DNA of 64,000 nucleotides, from positions 496,001-560,000 of the forward strand of contig JABAKD010000020.1 in the NCBI GenBank assembly GCA_012845835.1, in the 5' to 3' direction. The notes beneath the pieces were generated by a model, which saw only the letters and a list, made by a program, of their open reading frames with translations, did not search any database and was not told the origin of the DNA. Positions 1 to 11,404 of this stretch are shown one piece after another. This stretch comes from Undaria pinnatifida. Lineage: Eukaryota; Sar; Phaeophyceae; Laminariales; Alariaceae. How positions within the stretch are numbered: position 1 is the stretch's first letter; each line of letters starts with the position of its first letter. The position numbers and the translations under genes are program-made.

Positions 1-429
1 CTTACTCAATCAAGCATCCGGGGCCAGTAAGGTGACTGACCATGCCCGTTTCGTGTTCTCTTCGTAGCCACTGAGAGGCGCGCACTGAGCCAGCTTCTGA
101 AATATACAATGCATGATATAATAGTATATCCAAATCCGAGCTTCCCAGATCGACTGCCTGTGTGTTGTCTGATCGTGGAGAGACGTGCTGACGTTGTTCC
201 AGGCGCGAAACACGGTGGTATGGCTGCCTTCGTCATTCAGCTCCTCGAATACTATTGCAATGCTGCTGCTTGTTGCTAGCTGCGTAGATCGCTCACTTTT
301 TGCAGATACAGTACGCGACCACAGCGCTTACGATTTTTGTCAGCCAAGTATTTCAGACTCGAGTTGTATTATACGAAAAAAAACATGTCAGTTTTGTCTG
401 ATCGCGCATTGGACAGGATTCATACACAA
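1..429. other. No gene recognised
   Basis: Only short, overlapping open frames with no recognisable protein character are present on either strand. I see no repeat unit here that recurs elsewhere in the window. Confidence 0.5.
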
Positions 430-1560
430 AGTAGGCGTCACCCGGGCACGATAGGGTCACATGCCGGGATCGGAATCCATCCACACATGATACCTCCCCT
501 TACGGTGTGGAAATCCCAACCCCACCGGCTGACTGACTTTCTGTTTGGCCATGGTTCGCATGTTGAGCCAGCTCCAACTCGGGAGGATAGGTATAGGGTC
601 CCATCCTCGGTCCAGAGGTCGTTCCACATCTCTAAAACTTCCATCAACCGGGGAAGTAAACCGATATTTTTCTTGTCGACACCGCCCTGCAAAGGTGAGA
701 AAAACCCAATCCCGTTGGCTAATCGCTGATTGGTTCGAGCTCCACAGCGCCGTCCTAGGCGGATAGAGGCCCATCAATGGGGGGCATTTCCGTCGCACAT
801 GGGAAAAATAGGGTCCCATCCCCGATTCATGAATCCCCCGAATCTCTACAGCTCCAAAAACGCGGGAACAATAACGATGACCTCCTGTGTCGACACTACT
901 CCGCACGACGTGGAACTCCAACCATACTCGCTTACCGCTGATTGGCTGGGGCTCGGACATAAGGGCAACGCCACCATGGGGGGATATAGTCCTGCGCCCG
1001 TTTCAGAAATCCTGATGAACCGGGGACGATATCCGTTTTCTCCCACGGGTCGACACAGCCCCGCATGATGGTGCGACAATAATCTATTATTCAGATTGGC
1101 TTGTCGTTGAGTGGCTGTGCAGCTCGTAGAGCCAGGGACACCCGGTGAGGAGATGGACCAGCAAACGGGCGGGGGGCGTTTTGGCGCACCCAATGAGGAT
1201 AGAGCCCCATCGCCGTTCCAGAAATCCTTCCACACCCCATCAACGCCAACAAACCGGGGACGAAAACCGACTTCTCCCGGGTCGACACCACACCGCACGG
1301 TGTGGAAGCCTTAGCTAGCTGAGGTTAGTATACAACGCCAGCACCACAGAACAGGGTCCAACCCCGGTTCAGAAATCCTTCAAGGTATTTCCAATTAGAA
1401 AAAAATGAGGCAACTCGCGCTACTGCTGACTTTTTTTTCGTATACCCCAACCCCGCGGTACGCGGACATTTCATTTGACCCCCTGCCTCGATACCACCCC
1501 GCACAGCAGTGTAACCCAACCTTCGATTGATCGGCTAGGCCGGGGTTCGTGGATAGAGGA
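430..1560. repeat. Degenerate ~215-bp tandem repeat, about five copies
   Basis: Two landmarks recur in the same order. One is a box like TCGACACCACACCGCACGG, seen near 675, 888, 1,049, 1,273 and in decayed form near 1,488. The other is a box like CATCCCCGGTTCAGAAATCC, seen near 604, 820, 1,000, 1,210 and 1,350. Spacings are roughly 160-225 bp. The copies are diverged by substitutions and indels, so this is an old array. Open frames crossing it are not conserved between units, so it is treated as non-coding. Confidence 0.65.
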
Positions 1561-1838
1561 AACCACCACTCAATAAGAAGTTCAGCAAGTTTAATGACTA
1601 TCATCTCATACTGGCCTGTGATTAGAGAAGTTATACATGGACCAATTGCATAATACTGTATACAGCAGCCGGTCCAGATCGAGTCGTTCGGTGCAACTCG
1701 CTTGGGTATCGTATTATTACAGCAGCAGTAATACACTTGACTGCTTTTCTTTTTCCCATCCCATCCAGTGTGATGCTCGCACTACTATCGCCCTCCCAGT
1801 AGTATAACTCAGACCCGGGTCATTAGCGGACTCCCCTC

Positions 1839-1896
1839 TGTTGGTAAACTCGTGGCTTCTGGGGAAAAGATGTTGTATTATTGAGCAATTGCCCTT
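1839..1896 (+). repeat. 58-bp direct repeat, left copy flanking the gag segment
   Basis: The segment starting TGTTGGTAAACTCGTGG and ending GAGCAATTGCCCT recurs in the same orientation at 3,603-3,660 with only a few mismatches. The two copies bracket the whole gag remnant. They could be remains of LTR sequence or mark a duplication or deletion junction. Confidence 0.7.
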
Positions 1897-2239
1897 CTAA
1901 GAAAACGGCGTTTCAAGGGAAGTGTTTCAAGTGTGGGGAGGTCGGTCACGTGAAGAAGGACTGTTTGGCTCGTGTGATCGCTCATACCTCCCAGACCGGA
2001 TCATCCAAGGACGCCAAGAATGAAAACGGTGAGGTATGTGAGTTGTTAGTGCTTCAGTTTGGGACAGAAGCACTAACAACGCAGATATCTCACCGTTTTC
2101 ATTCTTGGCGTCCTTGGATGATCCGGTCTGGGAGGGATGAGCGATCACACGAGCCAGACAGTCCTTCTTCACAGTCCTTCTTCACATGACCGACCTCCCC
2201 ACACTTGAAAGACTTCCCTTGAAACGCCGTTTTCTTAGA
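1896..2239. repeat. ~344-bp near-perfect palindrome built from the gag zinc-knuckle region
   Basis: The left arm (1,896-2,055) reads as gag 3' sequence on the plus strand. The right arm (2,067-2,239) is its reverse complement and belongs to the minus-strand gag. The loop is about 11 nt. Each arm encodes the zinc-knuckle region. The left arm has an intact CFKCGEVGHVKKDC (CX2CX4HX4C). The right arm has Ser in place of the first Cys and a short CTTCTTCACAGTC duplication that shifts the frame. A transcript across this locus would fold into a long hairpin. Confidence 0.85.
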
Positions 2240-3511
2240 TGAATCAGACTCGGAGTTAGACCTTGACTTGTAGTTCTGCTTCTTCGCACTCTTCTTCTCA
2301 GGCCTAGCCATCAGAGCAACACTGTGTTTCTTCGGACCACCTTGAGTCTGCAAGTCGAGGTACCGTTCACGCACTTTAGTCTCTATGAACGACGGGTCAT
2401 TCGGGCAGAACACCACCAGAGGTTCACGCAGAGTCTTATATTCATGCGACAGCCCCTCGAGCATCAGGTTGCACACCTCTCTGTCATCTTTCTTGACTTC
2501 CAGCATTTAAAGCACACCAAGCGTCTCTCTCACAGATGCAAAGAAGATCGAGGGATTCTCATTCGAACGCATGCGCGGTGATTTGAGTTTCTCCTCCTGC
2601 ACACAGATCTGACTCTGGCTAAATGGCAGAAAATGATCTTTCAGCACTCGGAAACCCTTGCTGGAAGAACCAGCGTGGCGAACCATAGTTTTCAGACTAT
2701 CCTTCTTCAAGCAGTCGAACAGAAACCACCATGCCATCTCAGCCTGACGCGGCACACCCACACTGAATCCTTTCTCTACCCAGGGGGTCAAGTCGAAACC
2801 AATGTCAGCAATCGGAATCTCAGTCTCGGAAACAAACGCCACATACAGATTGTTGTGCCGGGCACTTAGCAGAAAATTCTGCGACCATGAGGGGTAAGAC
2901 ACGTCTGTCCCATCGAAAACAGGAGCCTTGGGAACTTTGAAAGGACCCCCACCCAACTTCTCTCCTGTATCAGTAATGCCGGCCCCAGGAATCAGATCGT
3001 TTCCACTGGCGACACTTTCCCACCACCTGCTCGACGGAGTAGGTTCGGGAGGAACAGAGGACTGGCTTCCGAGAGCCCTACCTACAGTCCCGGGGACGAA
3101 AGACTGGCTACCTACAGCCCCACTTCCAATCCCAATCGAACCAAAGCTTGCAGCACCAGCAGAGGAACGATTAACAGCGAATACATTAGGGTTCAAGCCT
3201 GAGCCAGCAAGGCTACTACTCCCAACCCCCATGCTGGACACGCCAAGGCCTTGGGCATCGCCGCCCGTACCTCCCGCGGTCCTGCCAGTAGCATCATCGG
3301 TAGAATGCGTACCACCAGCATACTCTGTTCCACCGCCTCCCGGCGCGACAGCAGACACAGAGGACTCCACTTGCTCCTTCTGTTGATCAACAAGCGACGT
3401 GACTAGAGTCGTAAGTTGGGACAACTGCGTCTCTAGGGAAACCATCCTCTCACCAACATCCTGCGGATTACTCTGAACTCGGCCACCCGCAGGTGCCCCC
3501 GGTTCAGCCAT
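2099..3511 (-). pseudogene. Copia-type retrotransposon gag, broken
   Basis: Gag packages retrotransposon RNA into cytoplasmic particles. The minus-strand frame opens with ATG at 3,511 and runs 334 codons. It has a Gly/Ser-rich N-terminal half with a heptad-like stretch, then a conserved block (VFDGTDVSYPSWSQNF) typical of the UBN2/Copia gag domain. A single in-frame TAA follows, and the same frame resumes at 2,506 with a block of the LMLEGLSHEYKTLREPL kind. It ends in a basic region and a zinc knuckle whose first Cys is Ser. Beyond that a short duplication shifts the frame into a palindrome. No protease, integrase or RT follows, so this is a gag-only remnant. Family assignment rests on the gag block and knuckle, not on a database search. 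Confidence 0.8.
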
Positions 3512-3602
3512 GATGAGACAGGTTGATCAGGCCTCTCTCGTACAGCAGTCTAGTGTAGTCCAAGGGGACGACGGAGCAGTAGACACCTTTGACGCTATAG
3601 CG

Positions 3603-3660
3603 TGTTGGTAAACTCGTGGTTTCTGGGGAAAATATGTTGTATTATTGAGCAATTGCCCTG
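3603..3660 (+). repeat. 58-bp direct repeat, right copy flanking the gag segment
   Basis: Partner of 1,839-1,896. It lies just upstream of the gag start in gag orientation, where a 5' LTR or leader would be expected. It is followed by GATGAGACAGGT, a 12-mer that also occurs at the gag start codon. Confidence 0.65.
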
Positions 3661-4387
3661 ATGAGACAGGTAGGCAAGGTGGAGTAAGCAGGGTGGGGGC
3701 GCTCGTGGGCGCGCACAACCTCACCCTCAGGATCACGCTATGCAACTACCCGATCACGCATAACACAGAACACGGCCTAATGTACTTTCAGACGTGCCAC
3801 AAAACCCTCGGGTTGTTGCCCGTACCACAAACAGTACCCCTAACATGACAATAGCCCGATAGTCAGACCTACAGCAACAATGCCTGAACCTTCCTACTGG
3901 ATAAGTGTCCAATGTGCCACATACCAATGTACCGACACACACACCTACGGTCCATTGTATAGCTCGTACTTGTGTACAACCTACCGAAGTACCGCAAAGA
4001 GTATTCCCAGAATATCCAGCATCAACTTACTACAATTGACAATTCAATATTCAAACTATCCCATCAGATGATCTACAGCAGCTCGGCGGATACACACTGC
4101 CGCTATCACCAACACCCTCCCCCATCCCCACTACGGTAATTGCCCTAATTTCTATCGCGAAAAAATTCCGATTTTTCTTCCCTCGACGATTCGCGTCGAT
4201 TTGTACCTGCCCACACTGCTAGGCGATTTCAGCAGTTTGTTCATCCTTTTCTTCTTATTTCTGCAAATAAATAAAGTCAACAAAGCTCACAACGCGGTGG
4301 TTATTTGACTAAAGCACCCACACTATTTATAGTATTAATAGTGTAACCCCACTAGACCACCGGGGCGACCGGCTCTATATCACTCAC
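3661..4387. other. No gene recognised
   Basis: The stretch between the gag remnant and the first SINE contains only short frames. I see no domain, convincing splice pair or repeat apart from scattered short GTACC-rich words. Confidence 0.4.
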
Positions 4388-4692
4388 TGCCCCGGTGGCG
4401 TATCAGGTTATCCTCGAGCCTGGTATAGGTCAATTTCGTGAGTTCGAATCCCCCCGAGTTCGTACTCGTATAAAATGTCGTAGGGCTTTTTCTTGTGCAC
4501 TAATTGACTTGCGGAAAGCGCGAGAGCGTGAGTTAGCAACACTCGATGAAAAATCGACCATCAGTGGGTGCTGAACCACATATGCGCGGAAAAAAAATGA
4601 AGGCGATAACCGGGGGGGGGGAAACGACGACACCTGAGATCACGGCTTGTATGTCCAGAAGCTGGAAACTAAAAGTGTGCCAAAAAAACAAA
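4388..4692 (+). mobile_element. tRNA-derived SINE (family 1), copy A
   Basis: The 5' end has RNA polymerase III-type internal promoter boxes: an A-box-like TGGCGTATCAGG, then a B-box-like AGTTCGAATCC about 45 bp later. A roughly 230-bp unrelated body follows, ending before an A-rich tail near 4,680. The same unit occurs on the minus strand at 63,840-63,553 and 52,490-52,200, and as a 5' fragment at 32,505-32,553. The 3' region contains a degraded form of the motif shared with the LINE of this window. Transcription from the internal boxes and mobilisation by a partner LINE are inferred from how SINEs work. Confidence 0.85.
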
Positions 4693-6424
4693 ACAATCAC
4701 TACTGGTGAAGATATGATCAATCAGCAATCAGTAGCAAGGAGCACGTCAAGTTACACAAAATTATTTGTCAGTTACGTACCAACACGGCCGCTTGCACTT
4801 GGTTGGCAACCGATTACAGCAACGCAAACAGGGACCACAGCAACAACAAAGCACGCCATCCTCCAAAGAGTCTTCTCGGGAAAAAAAAACACCAACGCAT
4901 ACGATGCGATACGGGACGAATGCATGCCACTCACTGGTTTCTTCCGTGGATACTGTCGACTTACTACGACCTTCGCGTGGCGCAGCTTCACAACAAGAGA
5001 AACGATTATTTTTCCCTTTGTTTTTTGTGTCGAAAATGTACGGTACACCGTAGCTCCATGCCATGAAATATATGTCAGACAAAAAGCGTATCGTGTGTAA
5101 TAGAGCATCGCTGTGTGTGGCCTTACTTTTACGTACGTACTTCGAAGTATATTGCTTGCACGAGAGTACAAACCATGTCGATTTGTCCGAACTTGTATAA
5201 TACCACCCTCGAGGCCCCGGGGACGCAGCCACTCGCAATGCTGCTGTGTGGATGTTCTGGGGCAGTAATCGTAACCACTACTACCTCTTCCTCGTTTTAG
5301 TCATGCGTCCGCTTGCCACGTCTAGATTCATGTATGTATGTACGTGTACCTATACCGAAATTCAATAAACAAATGCACTACTATGATATCCACCGCAATA
5401 CCGTGTTTTTATTTTCAGTAAATAGTACCTGGTATTAGTTTGGGGACAAAATATGACGCCACTTTCGAAATAATGTCTTGCCAAGTTTTATTTTATCAAC
5501 CGCTTCATACATCAATATCCCAAGAATAACAGGAGAGTACCGTTCGAAATACACATTTTTGCGCGCTTCTCGCTTGTCTCGCTCAGCATCCATCCGCGTT
5601 CACGTCGAGGTGCTGAACGGATTGACCAGCAACGACAACAGTAGTCAGTCAGTAGCCAGCGCAATTTTTGCAACCACACAACAAACCGTTCGAAACACTA
5701 CTAACCACCTTGATAATCACACCTACCTTTAAAAGTGCATCCAGGTTTCGTTTGGGGGGATAAATATACATGGAATTAGTGTGGGATATTTGTATGTGGT
5801 CCTGAAAGACGGATCGTTGATCGTGGACCAAAACATATGGAACGCGGCGACGAAAAAGATTGACAAAACATTGCTTCTTGTACTGCGATTTTTAAAAGCG
5901 ACCACGCCGTTCGTTGTGTTTATTTTCTATTTTTGTTATGGTCTCTGGTCTGTTTTGTTGTGTTCTCGTACCCGGTACGCTAGCATTTCACTTGCTTCAT
6001 ACCTTGGTTAATTGCGATTGTTTGGTTTATCTCTCACAATCTGTGACCACAAAATAATAAGTTGTATATGTCACCGCAAAATTCAAAACATTAGCAACTA
6101 CCGTTTGGAAATGATGCCAATTTTGTAAATCATTCAGGCGCTGCAGACATCAAGATACAACCAAAATCCCCGGAATTCCTCCTCGACATGCGATATTTTT
6201 GCAACTTCTCGCTTGTCTCGCTCGGCATCCGTTCACTTTCACGTCGATGTGCGGAACGGACACGGCAGGGCGAGGGGCATTGGAGCCGCCCTCCGAAGGC
6301 GGCGCTCGAACGAAGCTATTTGACCGAGAATTCCAGTTCCGCGAATCGCATACTTAGGCCGAGACGAAAAAAAACTCCCGACCGAATCCCTGAAACAAAA
6401 GAATGATTTTATATATATATGTGT
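4693..6424. repeat. Repeat-bearing non-coding stretch
   Basis: No gene is supported. A segment around 5,553-5,620 (CTTCTCGCTTGTCTCGCTC and following bases) recurs in direct orientation at 6,190-6,260. The segment 5,964-6,065 is repeated in inverted orientation at about 32,588-32,712 (TACCGGGTACG core with an ATGTGGTCACAGA-like flank), and shorter relatives occur near 6,890 and 10,250-10,320. This points to an unclassified dispersed repeat. Confidence 0.45.
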
Positions 6425-6605
6425 TCTAAAAACGTCAGCTGTGAGTTCCACAAATGTAGGGTCAATACTCACCTTTGCAAGCTGCTGGATAATAAACCGC
6501 TCGCCCGGTTTTATTGTAAAAATTAAATTACACTCCAGCTGTGAGATCGAATATTTTGTCGAAACTCATTTTTGCAAGCTGTGTGTGATACTCCGATCGC
6601 GCGTA
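6425..6605 (-). repeat. Two copies of the dispersed exon-like repeat
   Basis: Read on the minus strand, both copies start after CAG with CTTGCAAAGRTGAG or a close variant. The copy at 6,487-6,425 continues into a block translating to MSIDPTFVELTADV. The copy at 6,585-6,515 reads MSFDKIFDLTAG. The second matches 11,290-11,170 over a longer region, including the flank GATACTCCGATCGCGCGT. Function is unknown. Confidence 0.6.
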
Positions 6606-6769
6606 TTACGGGTTGTGTATGCCAAAACCTAATCAATAGTAATAATGGGACTATTTTGCGCGCTGATAGTATATAACCGGTACGGAGGGGGACTAAAGCT
6701 GAAACCAATATACCCACCTGATATTTCGTCCATTCAAACTATTATCTGTTATTTGTTTTTGTCACTAAA

Positions 6770-7560
6770 ATCATCGTTTATCGTACTGCCGCACAGAAGA
6801 TTGCAAGCTGCCGCTCATTGCACACTAGGTGTGTTTTGTCTTGACATTAAATCGGTTATTTCTACCCAACATCATGACTAGAACACAACAGCCAGGGTTC
6901 ATCCTGATTCTTCATCCTGGAGAGATATTACCGTATTTGTAGTCAAACACTGTGCAACATGGAGCAGAACAACGAAAAAAAAAACTAGTACGTGACTGCC
7001 TGTGTACGGTCGTTGTGCGATTCAGCAGCGAATAAGCATCAGACGGACAGTCAGAGAGCTTGGAGGTTTAGCTCAAGATAAACCTCAGAACACTGGGAAC
7101 GAAATAAATGATCGCCGTCCTCTTTTATCGTACTGCCGCACACTAGATTACAGTCTGCTGGGAGACAGCGAGAAAACACACGCCATTACTCGTGCGCGCG
7201 GCCGATGTGTTCAACAATTATCCAGTAAATGCTGGTAAGGATCAGATGGACGGACAGCCAGACGGCTTCGAGATTTTTTGCGTACAGAAAACGTCAGTAA
7301 GCTGGGAATATCTTGTCGCACTCTTTTATATCGTGTTGCCGCACACAACATTGCAAATACTGAATAGCACTCTGCTGCACACTAAATTCTGCTTCGTATG
7401 TACAGGACAGAATGTAGCGGAAAAACAACGCCAACGTGTGTTCAACAGTTATCCAGTGAAGAAGCAACGGACCGACAGTCAGACAGCTTGGATTGTACGA
7501 GTACTGCCTTACATAACGTTACAACCTGCTGACCACCAAATTCTCTACAGAGCTGAAAAG
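6770..7560. repeat. Degenerate tandem repeat, ~200-230-bp unit
   Basis: Three landmarks recur in order: a CTTTTATCGTACTGCCGCACA-like box near 6,780, 7,120 and 7,320; GTGTTCAACAATTATCCAGT near 7,207 and 7,438; and GGACAGTCAGACAGCTTGGA near 7,040, 7,250 and 7,470. Frames crossing the array are not conserved, so I treat it as non-coding. Confidence 0.55.
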
Positions 7561-7639
7561 CGACAAATAATACCGAAAAATATATGCCAATACCAGTATG
7601 ATACAACTTGTGAGTAGCGCGCCATCGTGATTTTGAACG

Positions 7640-8215
7640 TTTTTTTCGTCAGTCGAAAAAGGCCCTTCTCGACTGAAGACCAAATCAGGCTTCTTCACAG
7701 TCGAAAGAGAGTTTCTTCGACTCAATGTTTTTCGACTAAGGCCATATCTTATGACGTAACGCCGTTTCAGGATCCGAATATGAACTTTTTCGGATTCGGA
7801 TTCGGTATTGTAAGAGATGTCCTCAGCGATCCGGCTAGCACATCCAGTCGAAAAAAAGTCCTCGATTCGACTGGATGCGCAAGTCGAATCGCTTAGTCGA
7901 AAACGGTTATGCACCCATCGCATTGCCCATTTCACCACAAAAACACACGCACGCCCACATAAACACATGTACCAGGCACCACACAGCAGTATCTTGAAAC
8001 AACGCCGACGCTGACTTGGCTGCCATCACTGCGGCTGCTTCTCGTCGCAAGCCAGTCTGTGCGGGACACCCCTAGTCCCACCCGCAGCGTGAATCAGACG
8101 ACGGCAGATGGCAGCAGCGCGAGGTATCCATGACAATATCCCAAGAACAGCTACGCTTGCTGTAGGTGTGGCGGCTTGTAGCGGCTCTCGGCTGAGTGCA
8201 ACGCCACGAACAACG
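7640..8215 (+). mobile_element. TIR element (CAGTCG family), partial copy
   Basis: This stretch parallels 59,460-59,868. Both begin with multiple TCGACTGAA/CAGTCGAAA boxes, continue through CCCATCGCAT, a CACACGCCCACA-rich tract, ACCACACAGCAGTATC and GCTGACGCTGGCTTGGCT-like sequence, and end at CTCGGCTGAGTGCAAC. The right end with its terminal repeat is missing or diverged here. No transposase frame is present, so it would be non-autonomous. Confidence 0.65.
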
Positions 8216-8424
8216 TGCAGGTTGGTTCACGTTAAAAGCCCGGAATTTATTCCCCAGCGAATGTCCACGCCGTTTTTTTCATTCAGGCCGTGAAATTTTG
8301 CACGTCTTCTACATGTCATTGCGAAGAACTCACCTGCCGTTTTTATTCATTGTTTTTTTGCTTCGTTTTTCGTCGGTCAAGATTTTTTGGAAAATGTGGA
8401 CCACCTTAGCCCACACATAAATTA

Positions 8425-8700
8425 CAAGGTTGTGTTCTGTAGGGTACTCACAAACCGTACCCGAGGTATGGTATTTACCTCCGGTATTACCGTACGAAGA
8501 ACTTCTGTAAGTTCTGTAGGACATTCATACGTACCCTCAACTTCTTTCAGTTCTGCACGACATTCATACCCGTACCCGAAACTTCTGGAAGTTCTGTAAG
8601 AACCCCGTCCCATTACCCGCGAGTTCTGTGAGTTCTGTAAGACTGTGGCACAATACCCCGGGTACGGGTATACGTTTGTACCAATACCCGGAGTGGCCGG
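8425..8700. repeat. Minisatellite with HSE-like units, array 1
   Basis: About five degenerate 45-60-bp units share AACTTCTGGAAGTTCTGTA and CATACCCGTACCCG. The best unit, near 8,577-8,600, reads GAA-nn-TTC-nn-GAA, the geometry of a heat shock element. The same unit family recurs at 11,735-12,310. It lies about 280 bp upstream of the candidate gene at 8,978. Confidence 0.75.
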
Positions 8701-8977
8701 TACAAATAGCAAATTTTGCATATTAGGGTCAAGCGCGTTCTGACCTCATGTCTGACCTCATGTCTGACTGCATGTCTCGTGTTACACATTTTGACGTCAC
8801 GTCTCTTCCGTCACGCTGACGCCACACACCCCAAACACGAAATTACACAAAACCAAACCCCCCACAAGCACACGAACACATCCACTCGTTCACAACAACG
8901 CGCAGCTCAGACACAAAAACAAAGAACACAAACACGCACATCCGTCCATTGCATCTGTGCACCCGCGCAGAGGGACT

Positions 8978-10828
8978 ATGGAAGCGGCGGATCCGCAAGG
9001 ATCCCCGCCTGACAAGGATAGCGGCAGTTCATCTACCCCCCCTCCGTCAGACCGGTGGCGGCAGTTCGTCTATTCCACCAAAGGCCGGGAGCCAGCCCGA
9101 GGTAATGGAGGCGCATGACAATAAATAAAGCCGTGCTTGTAATTACACCGGCGCCCGTGTACGGCATGAAAGGAGAGGTGTATGTACTGCCCGCGGAAAT
9201 CGTCCAAGCCGTCGACGACTTCAAGGCGCCGGACGGCTACAGGAGAGAGGATTCCCGCGAGCGGTGGTTTATGTACCCGCTTGGAGTCTACGTCGTCCAG
9301 TCCCGCAAAAACAAGACGACGGTTCGCTGACAAGGGCGACCGCAGCAACGTGAACACCCACCACAAGAGCAAACACAGGCTGCGCGGAGTGGCTGGCGCT
9401 GTGAAGGCTGGAAAGCAAAAGCAAGCGAAAGGGAACATCCAGCGGAGCTTCGAGGCGAGCAAGAACTCCTTGCTGGAACGAACAGGTGTGTGTATGTCAA
9501 ATTGCAAGCACTTGTTCTCGAGCACATATCAGACGGGTCTGGGCATCAAGGGCGTATTAAAAGATATAATAATGTAATATCGACATCTCGCCATCCATTT
9601 TAAAAGCCCAGGTAAGGGGGGGTATACCCAAAACCAAGTGAACAAATGCTTGAAAAATATCGCGTGCTGCAAATTCGTCGAGGAATCTCAGCCCATCGGT
9701 ATGTTTTGCGGATTTTGTAGGACTGCGATACCGTTTTGCGTTTTTGTCACGCTGCCCTGGTCTGGGTAGTGAAGGGAAGGGAGGGGATTGGTATCTGGTT
9801 TCACGCGCACGTTGGTTGCTCATATTACCTGCCCCCAACACCTACCTTCCAAACGCTGCTACTCTGTGTTTGGTGTTTTTATTTTCAGATTTCACGAGCT
9901 TATTATGCTGCCAAAATGATGATCGAGAAGCTTTTGCCGTTCAGCTCCTTCTCGTCTGGTTCGACGTGGCAGGAGCTGGTGGGGCTGCTCACGTCCAACA
10001 CGACACACTTTCCGCCGCTTTCTTCTCGGCGCATCAAGCACCTCCTTGTGGAGGTGTACGTCTCTACAAAGGTCAGTGGTGCATGGTACAGTGGCGGCAC
10101 TTTTGGTTTTGTGGTTGTATCCTATGATATGTACACACGTTTGGGGTCTCTTCTCTCCTCTGTCGTCTCTTCGACACCAATAATACCAAGTATAGTATAG
10201 TCTACATATTAAATCTGTTAATTTTTTTCTACCCATCAAAAATCCACCACACCCGGTGTCCGTGCCGATTCTATTCTTTATCGTTCATCCTATTTAAAGA
10301 GATACAAGTTATTCTGTGGCCACAGAAATATGCTACTGTTCGTATTTATGCGTGTAGTCTACACTCGCGTGTACAACACATCTACAAAGTCAATTTTGTT
10401 AATAAACGTTTTCGGCGTATACGTTCTTTGGAGAGACCTTGTTAATATATTATGACAGCGTAAATCGCGCGAAAACATCAGGGGGTGGGTGGCAACGAAT
10501 GGGCAATACCATTTTTGTGTAGAGCCGACAATGCGGTTCGCTATCTATTACTACTAGTCTTATCATATACAGTACCTTCTAAAAATATTACACTCCAGCG
10601 GTGAGATCGAAGAATAATGTTATCATATACTCCTGCTGCAGCACAGCAATGATACGTACAAGCAAAGGCATAGACTAAACATGGTCTTTATTTTTTCGCC
10701 AACTGCCGGCCTCGCAGATGGTTGTCGGTAACATGCAAGAGGAGATCAAGAAGGCAGCCCTCGCCATCATCCACCACGGGCCGGACCTACCTGTGGCCTT
10801 GCAAGGTCTCTGGTCGACATGGGCTTAA
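8978..10828 (+). CDS. Candidate multi-exon gene, product unknown
   Basis: I do not recognise the family. Exon 1 (ATG 8,978 to 9,101, phase 1) encodes an acidic/Ser-Pro-rich start, then DRWRQFVYSTKGREPAR, and ends at a GTAATG donor. An exon from about 9,173 restores the phase and encodes GEVYVLPAEIVQAVDDFK. It then needs a +1 shift near 9,328 to reach a Lys/Arg-rich block ending at a GTGTGT donor (9,485). The exon 9,889-10,071 (TTTTCAG acceptor, GTCAGT donor, 61 codons, phase 0) encodes an amphipathic segment containing AAKMMIEKLLPF. The last exon, 10,718-10,828 (GCAG acceptor), joins in phase 0 and ends at TAA after LQGLWSTWA. The two distal exons are well supported. The middle is unresolved and may be damaged or carry an unseen intron. 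Confidence 0.5.
10585..10620 (-). repeat. Partial copy of the dispersed exon-like repeat
   Basis: This short segment matches the ACACTCCAGCTGTGAGATCGAA part of the copies at 6,515-6,605 and 11,170-11,290. It lies inside the last intron of the candidate gene at 8,978-10,828. Confidence 0.45.
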
Positions 10829-11169
10829 ATAAGGGCTGAAAAATGCTCGGGGGCGGGGGGGGCTGGAGGCCACTAATTTTGATATTATTAGCCCACAGCA
10901 GCAGTATAGCACCTGTTGGTGTTTACTTCGCCTCTAAGCGAAACTGCTGTTCTTGCTGCAGCTAAACTACTACTGCTGTAGATTAGTGTTCGCGTGTTTT
11001 TTTCGGCAGTTTGTTGATGGGATTCAAAGTAACGTTTGTTTGCATTTGATCTTGTAAGCTCAAAAAAGTTGGAAGTCGGTGGGCCTCTTTGTATAATAGG
11101 TGGAACCCGGTGGGTAGCCACCGGTGGGCCTTTTTGTATACCAAATATGATTTTTATTCGATACTTGAA

Positions 11170-11290
11170 ATTATTATAAAAATAAAAATACACTCCAGCT
11201 GTGACATCGAAGATTTCTTGGAAGATTTTGTCGAAACTCATCTTTGCAAGCTGTGTGCGATACTCCGATCGCGCGTTATAGTAGTTGCTG
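11170..11290 (-). repeat. Dispersed exon-like repeat copy
   Basis: On the minus strand the sequence after CACACAG is CTTGCAAAGATGAG, followed by codons for MSFDKIFQEIFDVTAG. It is closely similar to 6,605-6,515, including the flank GATACTCCGATCGCGCG, so both probably derive from one duplicated source. Confidence 0.6.
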
Positions 11291-11404
11291 TGATCGGCAT
11301 TGATATATCTTTTTCTTGTTTTTATTCTCGGTTGGAAGGATTTTCAGGCTTGCCATACTAACACTATAATTACGCTTGGTATTCAATATGAAGTAGCATT
11401 AGTT

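Noticed and set aside
4388..4460. Functional tRNA gene suggested by A- and B-box-like sequences
   Set aside because: The cloverleaf is not convincing, and the sequence is the head of a SINE repeated at 32.5, 52.4 and 63.8 kb.
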